Source: an uncultured Bacteroidales bacterium
Lineage (GTDB): Bacteria; Bacteroidota; Bacteroidia; Bacteroidales; Paludibacteraceae
Assembly (NCBI GenBank): GCA_946185835.1
Contig: CAMHKW010000005.1
Location: 1-64,000, forward strand
DNA length: 64,000 nucleotides
Direction of reading: 5' to 3'
Part shown: piece after piece, positions 27,867-37,657 of the stretch
How positions within the stretch are numbered: position 1 is the first letter of the stretch
How the letters are laid out: the number at the start of each line of letters is the position of its first letter
Notes under the pieces: generated by a model
Seen by the model: the letters and a program-made list of their open reading frames with translations, nothing else
Told to the model about the DNA's origin: nothing
Databases searched by the model: none
Made by a program: the position numbers and the translations under genes

Positions 27867-29443
27867 TTGGGTGTCATGGTTACGAGTGGGATGAGCATCT
27901 CGTCCATCGACACGCCGCCATGCTGGAAGGTGTTGCGGTAGTACTGCACGTAGTAGTTGAAGTTATTGGGGTAGGCAAAGAAGTCGTTGCCGGTGGCGAA
28001 GGCATACGTCGAGCTGAGGTTGGGTGCGGGCAGTCCGATGCGTTCGGGGTGCTCTACCCATATCACGTCGCGGCTCTTGCAGCTGAGCGACTTACCCACC
28101 TTATATCTGAGGTTGGTGTTGGTGTTCTTGTCGCCTATGATACTCACGGCGTTGTCGACGCGTGTGGTGCCGTGGTCGGTGGTGAGCACGAGGGTATAGC
28201 CCATTGAGGCTATCTGTCGCAATAGGTCGTAGGTCGACGAGTGGCGGAACCACGAGAGGGTGAGGCTGCGGTAGGCGGCTTCGTCGCCTGCCAGCTCGCG
28301 CATCATCTTACTCTCGGTGCGCGAGTGCGAGAGCATGTCGATGAAGTTGACCACCACCACCTGCAGCTGTGCGGGGTCGTTCTTCTGCGACTGCAGACGG
28401 TGTATCACCTTCTCGCCGAAGTCGCTCTCGTTGACTTTGTAGTAGCCGTAGCTGTAGGTCTTACGGTAGCGGCGGAAGAAGTTGTCGATCAGCTCTTTCT
28501 CGTGTTGGTTCTTACTCTCTTCGTCGCCTTCGTCGACCCACAGGTCGGGGAAGAGCTGCCCTATCTGTGTGGGCATCAGTCCGGCGAACAAGGCGTTGCG
28601 GGCGTACTGCGTGGCGGTGGGCAGGATGCTGCAATACAGCTCGTCACAGCTCACGTCGAACAGCTCGCTGAGTGCGGGTTGCAGCGTCTTGTATTGGTCG
28701 TAGCGCAGGTTGTCGAACACAAGCAGGCAGACGCGCTGTCCGTCGTCGAGCAGGGGCAGCACGCGGCTGCGCATCACGTCGGGCGACATCAGAGGGGTGC
28801 TCGGGTCGTTGAGCTTGACGGCGGGCAGCTTGCGGGTGTCGAACCACTGCTCGTAGTGTTGGCGTATGAAGCGTGCAAACAGCTGCTCCGCCTCGCGCCG
28901 CTGCATGCGAAGCATCTCTATCATGCCGCTGTCGCTCTCCGTGAGTTCGAGTTCCCAGCGCACCAACTCGCGCTGTATGACGTAGAAGTCGTCGATGCTA
29001 CGGGCACTGTTGATTTTCGACGCTATCTCCTGAAACTCCTGTTGGTAGCCTGCCTGAGCATGCTGACCCACTATCTCGCGCTGGTGCAGATGTTTCTTCA
29101 GACATAGCAGTATCTGACTGGGGTTGACGGGCTTGATGAGGTAGTCGGCTATCTTCTCGCCGATGGCCATGTCCATGATGTTCTCCTCCTCTGACTTAGT
29201 GATCATCACTACCGGCACCTGCGGCAGCAGACGTTTGATTTCGGTGAGCGTCTCCAACCCGCTCAGACCCGGCATCATCTCGTCTAAGAAGACGATGTCG
29301 GGTTGGTGCTGACGGCTCAGGTCGATGGCGTCGACGCCGTTGCTCGTGGTGATGACCTCGTAGCCTTTCTGCTCGAGGTAGATGGTGTAGGGCGCGAGAA
29401 GCTCTATCTCGTCGTCAGCCCAAAGGATGGTAGGACGCTTCAT
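27863..29443 (-). CDS. porX: PorX-like response regulator: CheY receiver plus PglZ domain (T9SS regulation)
   Basis: MKRPTILWADDEIELLAPYTIYLEQKGYEVITTSNG...DIVFLDEMMPGLSGLE...MITKSEEE receiver; C-terminal LTTDHGTTRVDNAVSIIGDKNTNTNLRYKVGKSL PglZ-type region. Confidence 0.92.
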   Translation of the reverse strand: MKRPTILWADDEIELLAPYTIYLEQKGYEVITTSNGVDAIDLSRQHQPDIVFLDEMMPGLSGLETLTEIKRLLPQVPVVMITKSEEENIMDMAIGEKIADYLIKPVNPSQILLCLKKHLHQREIVGQHAQAGYQQEFQEIASKINSARSIDDFYVIQRELVRWELELTESDSGMIEMLRMQRREAEQLFARFIRQHYEQWFDTRKLPAVKLNDPSTPLMSPDVMRSRVLPLLDDGQRVCLLVFDNLRYDQYKTLQPALSELFDVSCDELYCSILPTATQYARNALFAGLMPTQIGQLFPDLWVDEGDEESKNQHEKELIDNFFRRYRKTYSYGYYKVNESDFGEKVIHRLQSQKNDPAQLQVVVVNFIDMLSHSRTESKMMRELAGDEAAYRSLTLSWFRHSSTYDLLRQIASMGYTLVLTTDHGTTRVDNAVSIIGDKNTNTNLRYKVGKSLSCKSRDVIWVEHPERIGLPAPNLSSTYAFATGNDFFAYPNNFNYYVQYYRNTFQHGGVSMDEMLIPLVTMTPK

Positions 29444-29577
29444 TATTTTAGATTTTAGATTTCAGATTTCAGATTTTCGTGATGTCGAGATTCCGAGATT
29501 TCGAGATGCCGAGATGCCGAGATGTCGAGATGTCGAGATTCCGAGATTTCGAGATGTCGAGATGTCGAGATGTCGTT
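29441..29577. repeat. 7-bp (ATTTYAG) then 8-bp (ATNYCGAG) period arrays between porX and clpP
   Basis: attttag x2, atttcag x2, then atgtcgag|attccgag|atttcgag|atgccgag|atgccgag|atgtcgag... Confidence 0.9.
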
Positions 29578-29609
29578 TTCTAAATTTCTTATTCAAAAAT
29601 CGTTCCATT

Positions 29610-29640
29610 TTTGCCGTATTAGATAATTTTCTTATCTTTG
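29610..29640 (+). promoter_or_regulatory. clpP promoter
   Basis: TTTG-N19-TATCTTTG. Confidence 0.7.
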
Positions 29641-29702
29641 CAGGCTCTAAAGCTTTAGATACTATAGAAACTCTGTATGCTATAGAAACTTTAGATACCC
29701 CT
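29641..29702. repeat. 9-bp-period array (ACTATAGAA / ACTTTAGAT)
   Basis: gctttagat|actatagaa|actctgtat|gctatagaa|actttagat. Confidence 0.8.
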
Positions 29703-29724
29703 AACCATTTAACAACCACATCTC

Positions 29725-30396
29725 ATGAACGATTTTCTAAAATTTGCCAAGTCAGAAGGACTCAACACCATGCATGTTGAGCAAGTAATGCAGCAGTCGT
29801 ATCCGCGTATGAGCGGGTATATCTCACCCAGTATCCTCGAGGAGCGTCAGCTCAACGTCACTCAGATGGATGTGTTCTCGCGTCTGATGATGGACCGCAT
29901 CATCTTCCTTGGAACGGAGGTCAACGACTACACAGCCAACGTCATACAAGCCCAGCTATTGTATCTCGACTCAGCCGAGCCGGGCAAAGATATCTCTATC
30001 TACCTCAACACCCCGGGCGGGTCGGTATATGCCGGTCTGGGCATCTACGACACCATGCAGTTTATCTCGTCCGACGTGGCTACTATATGCACCGGCATGG
30101 CAGCCTCGATGGGCTCGGTGCTGCTGGTGGCCGGTACCAAAGGCAAACGTGCCGCACTGCCACACAGCCGCGTGATGATGCACCAGCCGATGGGAGGAAT
30201 ACAAGGACAGGCAAGCGACATCGAAATCACGGCACGAGAGATACTCAAACTCAAGCAAGAGCTCTATCAGATTATCTCTAACCACTCAGGACAGACTGTA
30301 GAGAAGATAACAGCCGATGCCGACCGCGACTACTGGATGACAGCACAGGAAGCTCTCGCTTACGGAATGATAGACAAAGTATATTCAAAGAAGTAA
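29725..30396 (+). CDS. clpP: ATP-dependent Clp protease proteolytic subunit
   Basis: Full ClpP sequence incl. [33 protein letters not shown]. Confidence 0.98.
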   Translation: MNDFLKFAKSEGLNTMHVEQVMQQSYPRMSGYISPSILEERQLNVTQMDVFSRLMMDRIIFLGTEVNDYTANVIQAQLLYLDSAEPGKDISIYLNTPGGSVYAGLGIYDTMQFISSDVATICTGMAASMGSVLLVAGTKGKRAALPHSRVMMHQPMGGIQGQASDIEITAREILKLKQELYQIISNHSGQTVEKITADADRDYWMTAQEALAYGMIDKVYSKK

Positions 30397-31619
30397 TGCC
30401 AAGAAAGAATAAACCCCATTGCGCTTTCTGCGGTCGTGAAGACGTCTTTCTGATGAACGGCTTGGAGAGCGATGTATATATATGTCCCGACTGCGTGAAA
30501 GAGGCACAGAAAGTAGTCGAGATGATGCAACCCGTAGCGCAAGCCAATGGCGACAAGTCGGCACTGAAAGGCTTGAACCTAAAGACGCTGCCGCGTCCGC
30601 ACGACATCAAAGCCTACCTCGACCAATATGTCATCGGGCAGGATGAAGCCAAGCGCACCTTGTCGGTGGCGGTATACAACCACTACAAACGTCTGTTGCA
30701 GCCAGCCGACGACAACGAGGTGGAGATAGAGAAGTCGAACATCATCATCGTCGGTCCGACAGGTACGGGTAAGACGTTGCTCGCCCGCTCGATAGCCAAG
30801 ATGCTCGAGGTGCCCTTCGCCATGGTCGACGCCACCGTGCTGACACAAGCCGGCTATGTGGGCGAAGATGTCGAGTCGCTGCTCTCGCGACTGCTGCAGG
30901 CGTGCGACTACGACGTCGACCGTGCACAGACAGGCATCGTCTTCATCGACGAGATCGACAAGATAGCACGCAAAGGCGACAACCCCAGCATCACACGCGA
31001 CGTGAGCGGAGAAGGTGTGCAACAGGCACTCCTCAAACTGCTCGAAGGCTCGATAGTCAACGTACCACCACAAGGCGGCAGAAAACACCCGGAGCAGGAG
31101 TTTATACACGTCGACACCACCAAGATACTATTCATCTGCGGCGGCGCCTTCGACGGCATCGACCGACAGATAGCATTGCGACTGAATAAGAAAGTGGTGG
31201 GATTCTCGGCTACCGAGCAGCGTCAGAGCTCGCCCGACAAACAACTTGAGGACATGTACCAATACGTGTCGCCGCAAGACCTGCGCTCCTTCGGACTCAT
31301 TCCCGAGATAGTGGGTCGACTGCCGGTCATCACCTACCTGCAACCACTCGGACGGGAGGCTCTGAGAAACATACTGACAGAGCCTAAGAACGCTATCGTC
31401 AAGCAGTATCAGAAGCTGCTCATGATGGACGGCATACAGCTCGACTTCGACGACGACGCTCTCGACTATGTGGTCGACAAAGCCCTCGAGTACAAACTCG
31501 GAGCACGCGGACTGCGCAGCCTGATGGAGACGGTGATGAAAGAGGTGCTCTTCGACGCACCCTCACAAAAAGAAAAGACGTTCCGCGTCACACGCGAATA
31601 CGCCAAACAAAGGATTTAG
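30396..31619 (+). CDS. clpX: ATP-dependent Clp protease ATP-binding subunit ClpX
   Basis: Zinc-binding CAFCGRE...[30 protein letters not shown] overlap with clpP. Confidence 0.98.
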   Translation: MPRKNKPHCAFCGREDVFLMNGLESDVYICPDCVKEAQKVVEMMQPVAQANGDKSALKGLNLKTLPRPHDIKAYLDQYVIGQDEAKRTLSVAVYNHYKRLLQPADDNEVEIEKSNIIIVGPTGTGKTLLARSIAKMLEVPFAMVDATVLTQAGYVGEDVESLLSRLLQACDYDVDRAQTGIVFIDEIDKIARKGDNPSITRDVSGEGVQQALLKLLEGSIVNVPPQGGRKHPEQEFIHVDTTKILFICGGAFDGIDRQIALRLNKKVVGFSATEQRQSSPDKQLEDMYQYVSPQDLRSFGLIPEIVGRLPVITYLQPLGREALRNILTEPKNAIVKQYQKLLMMDGIQLDFDDDALDYVVDKALEYKLGARGLRSLMETVMKEVLFDAPSQKEKTFRVTREYAKQRI

Positions 31620-31672
31620 ATTTTCCGGAGTTTCGGAGTTCCGGTATTCCGGCATTCCGAAGTTTCTTTATT
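31618..31672. repeat. 8-bp-period array between convergent clpX and rluD-like gene
   Basis: ttccggag|tttcggag|ttccggta|ttccggca|ttccgaag. Confidence 0.8.
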
Positions 31673-32678
31673 GAGCTATCGTGCGCCACTTGTCTATCAG
31701 GGCGCTGAAGTCGGGTGCCCATGGCGAGTCGAAGAACATGTGCTCGCCGCTGACGGGGTGAACGAATCCTAAGGTCTTGGCATGCAATGCCTGCCGCGGA
31801 CATATCTTCAAGCAGTTCTCTACGAACTGCTTGTATTTTTGTGTGCGTTCGCCTCGTAGTATCTCGCACCCTCCGTATTTCTCGTCGCCGAAGAGCGGAT
31901 GTCCGATATGTCGCATGTGTACGCGTATCTGGTGCGTGCGTCCGGTCTCGAGCTTGCACTCTACCAACGTGACGAACCTAAGGTTCTCGAGTACGTGATA
32001 GTGGGTGATGGCAGGTTTGGCAAGGGGGTTGTCTTCGATGTCCCACACGCGGTAGATGGTGCGGTCGCGGTTGTCGCGCGCCAAGGCTCCTTCGATGGTG
32101 CCGTCAGCCTCGTCGAACCTGCCCCATACCAAAGCGTTATAGGTGCGCGAGGTGGTGTGCTCGAAAAACTGCAACGCCAATGCCGCCTTCGCCTGTGGCG
32201 TCTTGGCGATGAGTAGCAGACCACTCGTGTCTTTGTCGATACGGTGTACCAGTCCGATGTCGGGGTTGTTGATGTCGAAGTCGGCATCGTGGCGGAAGTA
32301 ATAAGCTAAGGCGTTGAGCAACGTGCCCGTCCAGTTGCCGTGTCCGGGGTGCACCACCAAACCCGCAGGCTTGTTGACCACCATCAGCGAGCTGTCTTCG
32401 TAAACGATGTCAAGAGGTATGTCCTCAGGCTCGATATGTCCGTCGAAAGGCTCGTGGTCGAGCATGACGACGATGACGTCGCCGGGCTTGACCTTGTAGT
32501 TGCTGCTCACCGGACGGTCTGCCACCCACACATGACCCGCATCGGCAGCATGCTGAATACGGCTGCGCGACGTCTGAGGGATATGCTCGGCAAGGTAACG
32601 GTCGATACGCAGAGGTGCCTGACCACGATCGACGACCTGGCGCCAGCGCTCGAATAACTCATCGGTGTCAGGGGACAT
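31668..32678 (-). CDS. RluA/RluD family pseudouridine synthase
   Basis: S4 domain RIDRYLAEHIPQTSRSRIQHA; catalytic GLVHRIDKDTSGLLLIAKT. Confidence 0.95.
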   Translation of the reverse strand: MSPDTDELFERWRQVVDRGQAPLRIDRYLAEHIPQTSRSRIQHAADAGHVWVADRPVSSNYKVKPGDVIVVMLDHEPFDGHIEPEDIPLDIVYEDSSLMVVNKPAGLVVHPGHGNWTGTLLNALAYYFRHDADFDINNPDIGLVHRIDKDTSGLLLIAKTPQAKAALALQFFEHTTSRTYNALVWGRFDEADGTIEGALARDNRDRTIYRVWDIEDNPLAKPAITHYHVLENLRFVTLVECKLETGRTHQIRVHMRHIGHPLFGDEKYGGCEILRGERTQKYKQFVENCLKICPRQALHAKTLGFVHPVSGEHMFFDSPWAPDFSALIDKWRTIAQ

Positions 32679-32696
32679 AGGACGGATTGGTTTTGT

Positions 32697-32736
32697 TTAG
32701 ATGCTATAGGTTTTCTATATGCTATAGACTCTTTAG
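32697..32736. repeat. 9-bp-period array (GCTATAGNN)
   Basis: gctataggt|tttctatat|gctatagac|tctttagaa. Confidence 0.65.
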
Positions 32737-33536
32737 AAGAAGTCTTCTTCGGTGTTTTGCTGCTCGATATGTTTGTTGGTGTCAGTCGAGAGGTATAGTG
32801 TCACACTCGAGCCGAGTTGCACCCATTTGCCGGCTTCGGGCTGTTGGTGGTAGACGTACTGCTCTTTGTCGGTCTGAGCCTCTTGGTTGATGGCGCCCAC
32901 CACCAGCGAGTTCTTGAGTATGGTGCGACGTGCATCTTCTAACGTCATGCCGTGAAGCTGAGGTACATACACCGTCTCTTCGCTTTCAGCATTCTGACCT
33001 ACCACTAACACCACGGTCGAGCCTATCGGTAGCTTCTGCTGAGGCTGTATAGGCTCGTCGTCGAGGGTGACGTCGAGCACCAGTCCGTTATATTCCGAGG
33101 GCTGATATATCACCTCGCTCACTTCGATACCGAGCGAGCGCAGTGTGGCCTCTGCCTGCCGATACGAGATGTCGTGAAGGTCGGGTATAGAAACGGTAGG
33201 TACCATGCGCGAGTTCATCACTACGTATACGGCTCTGCCTGCCTTCGTCGATGCCATAGCGGGCGGGTTCTGCTCGATGATAGTGCCGAGCGGCACAGCG
33301 CTGTTGTAGGTAGAGTCCACCACCTGCATGCCTAACTCACAGCTGCTCAGGTGAACACGAGCCTCTTCAACGTACATGCCGGTGACATCGGGTACCACTA
33401 CCTCCTCACCGTGGTGAGTGTAGTCGCGAAGCCAATAGTTGGCTGCTATCACTATGCCAACGACTACCACGACGGCAAGTAGCAGCATCTTCAAAACAAA
33501 AGCGAAGTTACTATTCCAGAAAGTGCGAAAATCCAT
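32733..33536 (-). CDS. PASTA domain-containing membrane protein
   Basis: N-terminal TM segment; PASTA-like repeats VVVPDVTGMYVEEARVHL, VSIPDLHDISYRQAEATL, VYVPQLHGMTLEDARRTI. Confidence 0.9.
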   Translation of the reverse strand: MDFRTFWNSNFAFVLKMLLLAVVVVVGIVIAANYWLRDYTHHGEEVVVPDVTGMYVEEARVHLSSCELGMQVVDSTYNSAVPLGTIIEQNPPAMASTKAGRAVYVVMNSRMVPTVSIPDLHDISYRQAEATLRSLGIEVSEVIYQPSEYNGLVLDVTLDDEPIQPQQKLPIGSTVVLVVGQNAESEETVYVPQLHGMTLEDARRTILKNSLVVGAINQEAQTDKEQYVYHQQPEAGKWVQLGSSVTLYLSTDTNKHIEQQNTEEDFF

Positions 33537-33552
33537 GGGCGTGTGTTTTTTT

Positions 33553-33612
33553 TTGGTCTAGAAGCTCTAGATAGTCTAGATAGTCTAGAAGCTCTAGAAG
33601 CTCTATATAGTT
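33553..33612. repeat. 9-bp-period array (GTCTAGAAG/CTCTAGATA)
   Basis: gtctagaag|ctctagata|gtctagata|gtctagaag|ctctagaag|ctctatata. Confidence 0.9.
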
Positions 33613-33625
33613 ATATAAATCGCGG

Positions 33626-33673
33626 CAAAGTTACGATTTTAATTTTGTAATACAAAAAAAAATCGTAATTTTG
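33626..33673. promoter_or_regulatory. Overlapping divergent promoters (PASTA gene and 33689 gene)
   Basis: Minus: TTTG-N19-TAACTTTG (33656-33626). Plus: TTTG-N18-TAATTTTG (33644-33673). Confidence 0.65.
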
Positions 33674-33688
33674 CACGTTTTATACGTC

Positions 33689-34597
33689 ATGCCGATGCGT
33701 CATCATCAGTTTATATTAACCATCTTTTTCATAGCCTTGTTGAGTGCTACTCGTTGCGAGGCTGTTAGTTATATCTCGTTTGACGTGAGCGGTGGTTATC
33801 CTGCCACCTTAGACCGCACGCCCAATACCCGTATCGGCATGGGCGGCATGGGGGCTGTGGGTATGAGCTATCAGCTTCATCACGAGGCTTTCCTGTTCTC
33901 TGTAGGTTTCGACATAGCCATGATGCGCCAGTCGCTCACCCTTTCCAACCGTTCGCTCTCGCTCTCGGCTGTCGACGACCGCGACATACCCTATACCCTT
34001 GCGCTCAGTGTCATTAGCCGGCGCGACCGTTCGACCACTACCGATCTGCGTTTCCCCGTGTTGTTCGGCGGTATGTGGCAAGGCTGGTATGTGATGGCGG
34101 GCGCGGTACCCGTGCTCAATATATGGGGCAACACCTATCAGTCGGCTAAGTACGCCACCGAGGGCATCTACGACCGCTACTACGAGCCGCTCACCGACCT
34201 GCCGCAACACGGCTTCCACGACTACGAACCCGTCAGCTCACAAGGTAAGATACAGTTCCGTTTCGACGTCCGACTACGGGGTGAGGTAGGCTACGACTTC
34301 GCTGTCGCCTCGCCGGCGCATACTACCTCGTCGCGTCAGCACCTGCGTGTCGGGCTGTTTGCTGAGGTCGGACTGCTCGACATCTCGCCTGCCACACACG
34401 ACCAAGCCTCGCTCGTGGCTACGATGCAAGGCACACAGCTCAACCTGAGGATGAACCACGCCTACAACACCACACTGCTGCAAGACTCGTGGGTCAGACA
34501 AGCTATAGTAGGTGTCAACTTCAGATATATGATACGTGTCAGATATCAGAAACGGCACAAATGCAAGTGCGATACCCAATATATGTATTTTAGGTAG
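33689..34597 (+). CDS. Predicted outer-membrane beta-barrel protein, uncharacterised
   Basis: Signal-like MPMRHHQFILTIFFIALLSATRCEA then alternating beta-type sequence; the ORF-track TTG start at 33671 sits inside the promoter. Confidence 0.65.
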   Translation: MPMRHHQFILTIFFIALLSATRCEAVSYISFDVSGGYPATLDRTPNTRIGMGGMGAVGMSYQLHHEAFLFSVGFDIAMMRQSLTLSNRSLSLSAVDDRDIPYTLALSVISRRDRSTTTDLRFPVLFGGMWQGWYVMAGAVPVLNIWGNTYQSAKYATEGIYDRYYEPLTDLPQHGFHDYEPVSSQGKIQFRFDVRLRGEVGYDFAVASPAHTTSSRQHLRVGLFAEVGLLDISPATHDQASLVATMQGTQLNLRMNHAYNTTLLQDSWVRQAIVGVNFRYMIRVRYQKRHKCKCDTQYMYFR

Positions 34598-34599
34598 TC

Positions 34600-35985
34600 A
34601 TGAAAAGACTGATATACATAGTCATGGTTTTGGCTCTGTCGTCGGCACTGCAGGCTCAGACCGCCGCTCAAGCCGATGCCGCCTTCTCGGCAAAAGACTA
34701 CGCGAAGGCTGCTGTCGCCTATCGTCATCTTTTAGACAAAGCGCCGCAGAACCAGCTCTACCTTTACCGTTATGCACGTTGTCTGCAAGAGACCGACAGC
34801 GTCGAGCGTGCCATCGAGTACTTCCGTCTTGCGGGCGACAGATACCAGCTGCGCAACTACCACCTTGCCACGCTCTATGCCAAGACCTACCGTTTCGACC
34901 TCGCGGCAGAGACCTATCAGAGCTACCTGTCGTCGCTCACCGACGACACCACGCGCCGCCAGGAGGTGCTACAGCAGTTGGCATACTGCCGGAAGGCGCA
35001 GCGTTATATCCGCCGCGTCGACGACATCGTGTTTGTGGATAGCATCACGCTTCCCTTCGAACAACTGCTCTCGCACCTGAGTCTGTCTGATGAGTGCGGC
35101 AGCATCGAACAGAGTGGTGCCACTACGGCTTACACCACGCAACGTCACGACCGCCGACTGTTTGCCGACACGGTCAGTGGCAAGCAGCAGTTAGTGGGTT
35201 GCTTCGACTACGATGGCGTCGCCGACTGCGACACGCTGGCGGCACCCGTCAACGGCAACCATAACGACGCCTTCCCCTTTATGCTCACCGACGGGGTGAC
35301 GCTCTATCTCGCTTCCGACCGCGAAGAAGGGCTTGGGGGATACGACATCTACATCACACGCCTTAACTCGACCACGCAACAGTGGTACGAACCCGAGAAC
35401 ATAGGCTTCCCTTATAACTCGGCTGCCAACGACTTCTTATACGCCGAAGACGAGGCGCGCGGCATCGGCTATTTCGCCACCGACCGTCATGCCCCTCAGG
35501 GCTATGCCACCCTCTATAGCTTCCTTCTCAACGAGTCGAAGACCGTCGTTGGCGACGACGAGCGTGCCCGACGTTTGGCTCAGCTCGCCGACCTTAGGTT
35601 CGCCACGCCTGCCGACCTCGAGGCGCGAGACGCTGTCGCCAACGAGGTAGAGCAAGAACAGACGGAGGCAGACGAGCAACAGCTACAGCAGGTACCTGTC
35701 ATAGTGCTCAACGACAGCATCGCTTACTTCTCGGCTGACGAGTTCGTGTCGAACACGGCGCGGGCTATGTTCCTGCAACTCGTGCAGCTGGATAGCAGCA
35801 TATCAGAAGAACGACAGCAGTTAGACCTCGCCCGACAGCGTTATGCTCAGATGCCCGACAACGGACCGCTCAGAGCTGTCATCACCACGGCTGAGTATAC
35901 GCTTGTCAATATGTACCGCGAGCGGCATACACTGCTGCTCGATATCCGCCGCGAAGAGACAACAGCCCTCAGCCAACGACAATGA
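34600..35985 (+). CDS. TPR / PD40 (WD40-like propeller) protein, secreted
   Basis: Signal peptide MKRLIYIVMVLALSSALQAQ; TPR-like N-terminus; FPYNSAANDFLYAEDEARGIGYFATDRHAPQGYATLYSF. Confidence 0.65.
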   Translation: MKRLIYIVMVLALSSALQAQTAAQADAAFSAKDYAKAAVAYRHLLDKAPQNQLYLYRYARCLQETDSVERAIEYFRLAGDRYQLRNYHLATLYAKTYRFDLAAETYQSYLSSLTDDTTRRQEVLQQLAYCRKAQRYIRRVDDIVFVDSITLPFEQLLSHLSLSDECGSIEQSGATTAYTTQRHDRRLFADTVSGKQQLVGCFDYDGVADCDTLAAPVNGNHNDAFPFMLTDGVTLYLASDREEGLGGYDIYITRLNSTTQQWYEPENIGFPYNSAANDFLYAEDEARGIGYFATDRHAPQGYATLYSFLLNESKTVVGDDERARRLAQLADLRFATPADLEARDAVANEVEQEQTEADEQQLQQVPVIVLNDSIAYFSADEFVSNTARAMFLQLVQLDSSISEERQQLDLARQRYAQMPDNGPLRAVITTAEYTLVNMYRERHTLLLDIRREETTALSQRQ

Positions 35986-37481
35986 ACACCGCAGGTCTTC
36001 ATAAGGCTCTTTGTATCGTCGGCATAGCCTTGCTGACAGCATGCGTACACGAGGAACCTCTGATTGACGATAACCATCACAGCTCCGACACTATCCCGAC
36101 AGATACCTTACCGACCGACACCATGCCGTCGGATACCATCTCACACGACACCTTGCAGGTAGAGACGCCCGACCAAAGGCGTAACCCGCAGTATCTGTAC
36201 GACCTCGAGGCTCTGCCCGAAATCACACTCACACTCACCGAAGACGACTGGAACACCTATCTTAGCAATTTCGATGCTAACCGCGATACGCGTAAGTATG
36301 TGCCGGCGCGTTGGACTATGCGCAAGGGCAACGACGTGTGGCACCGCGACAGCGTCGGACTCCGACCGCGAGGTAACACCTCAAGAGCGAGAGCGGAAGG
36401 AGAGTTTGGCATGCCGCATGTCGACGGCGGTGACTTCCACCACTCACATTTCGGCGTCAAATTCACAGAATACGCAACAGGCGAACGTTTCTTCGGATCG
36501 GATAGGGTGATACTTAAGTATTTCCGCCAAGAGCCGGCATACGTTCGCGAGGTATACTGCTACGACCTGTTCCGGCGATTCGGCGTGTGGACGGCACCAC
36601 GTGCCTCGTATTGCAGGCTGTGGCTGTATATCGAGGGCGACACAAAACCCGTATACCTCGGGGTATATGCCCTCATCGAAGGCGTGAGGAAAGGCTGGCT
36701 CGATGACAGACGCAAAGACGGCTACTTGCCCGACGACGACGGCAACCTGTGGAAGGCTGCATGGGGTGCCGACCTCTCGGATTTCAACATTGTGGGGACA
36801 GCTAACATGGGTGTGACAACAGAAGAGACAAATTATATATATGCCCTGAAGACCAACAAGACCAATGGTCTTGCTGCCGCACAGAAAGAGCTGTATGACT
36901 TCATGGAGCAGATGCGTCCTCTGCCCAGCGGATCGGAGCAGCTGCGCAGTTATCTGGAGCAGCATGTCGACATCGACCTCTTCCTCAGGATGATGGCAGT
37001 CAACGTGGCTGTGGGCATGTGGGACGACTATTGGATTAACAAAAACAACTACTACTTCTATTTCGACTCTAACCACCGTTTCTACTTCATCCCCTTCGAT
37101 TACGACAACACCCTCGGCACGTCAGCCTTAGGCTTGATGGACGATGCCGGCACGGCTAATCCGCTGACGTGGGGGAGTCTTGACGGCGACAGGTTGCTCT
37201 GTCGCAAGATATTCTCTATTGCCGAATACAAAGACCGCTACCGCCGCTATCTGTTGCAGCTCTGCGACGACGACGAGCTGTTTACGGCGGCAGGTAGTGC
37301 ACAGCGTATCAGGCGCTGGCAACAGATGGTGAAACCATATATCGTCAACGATACGGGCGAAGACGGCGAGCTGTACGACGCACCGGTGTTGTGGGGCTGT
37401 ACGCCGCAATATCGGCTACTCTCGCCCGATAATAACTTCTTCGACACCCGAAAGACAGCCATCTATCGCTATTGCAAGTGA
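35982..37481 (+). CDS. CotH-family (spore-coat kinase-like) lipoprotein
   Basis: Lipobox LLTACVHEE; VGLRPRGNTSRARAEGEF, YLGVYALIEGVRKGWLDDR, FYFIPFDYDNTLG motifs; ATGA overlap with previous gene. Confidence 0.85.
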   Translation: MNTAGLHKALCIVGIALLTACVHEEPLIDDNHHSSDTIPTDTLPTDTMPSDTISHDTLQVETPDQRRNPQYLYDLEALPEITLTLTEDDWNTYLSNFDANRDTRKYVPARWTMRKGNDVWHRDSVGLRPRGNTSRARAEGEFGMPHVDGGDFHHSHFGVKFTEYATGERFFGSDRVILKYFRQEPAYVREVYCYDLFRRFGVWTAPRASYCRLWLYIEGDTKPVYLGVYALIEGVRKGWLDDRRKDGYLPDDDGNLWKAAWGADLSDFNIVGTANMGVTTEETNYIYALKTNKTNGLAAAQKELYDFMEQMRPLPSGSEQLRSYLEQHVDIDLFLRMMAVNVAVGMWDDYWINKNNYYFYFDSNHRFYFIPFDYDNTLGTSALGLMDDAGTANPLTWGSLDGDRLLCRKIFSIAEYKDRYRRYLLQLCDDDELFTAAGSAQRIRRWQQMVKPYIVNDTGEDGELYDAPVLWGCTPQYRLLSPDNNFFDTRKTAIYRYCK

Positions 37482-37495
37482 AAGTTGCTATGGCT

Positions 37496-37570
37496 AATCG
37501 TGATCCCGTGATCTCGAAATCCCGTGATCTCGTGATTTCGAAATCTCGTGATCTCGAAATCTCGAAATCT
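37496..37570. repeat. 8-bp-period array (ATCYCGNN)
   Basis: atcccgtg|atctcgaa|atcccgtg|atctcgtg|atttcgaa|atctcgtg|atctcgaa|atctcgaa. Confidence 0.9.
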
Positions 37571-37573
37571 AAA

Positions 37574-37592
37574 CGCCGGTTACAAACCGGCG
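37574..37592. repeat. 19-bp dispersed palindrome CGCCGGTTACAAACCGGCG
   Basis: 8-bp stem with ACA loop. Confidence 0.85.
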
Positions 37593-37610
37593 CTCCCGGT
37601 GACAATCCCG

Positions 37611-37651
37611 AAAAAAAAAAACGGCTCCCTTTGGAGCCGCTTTTTCGATAT
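37611..37651 (-). terminator. malQ terminator
   Basis: A10 then CGGCTCC-CTTT-GGAGCCG, giving a T-run on the minus strand. Confidence 0.85.
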
Positions 37652-37657
37652 CCGTTA

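Noticed and set aside
28241-29107. 288-aa plus-strand ORF antisense to porX
   Set aside because: Shadow of a high-GC coding frame; H/V/L/Q composition typical of antisense, and PorX is unambiguous.
33626-33673. TTG start at 33671 for the beta-barrel gene
   Set aside because: Inside the predicted -7 box; ATG at 33689 or 33695 is more likely.
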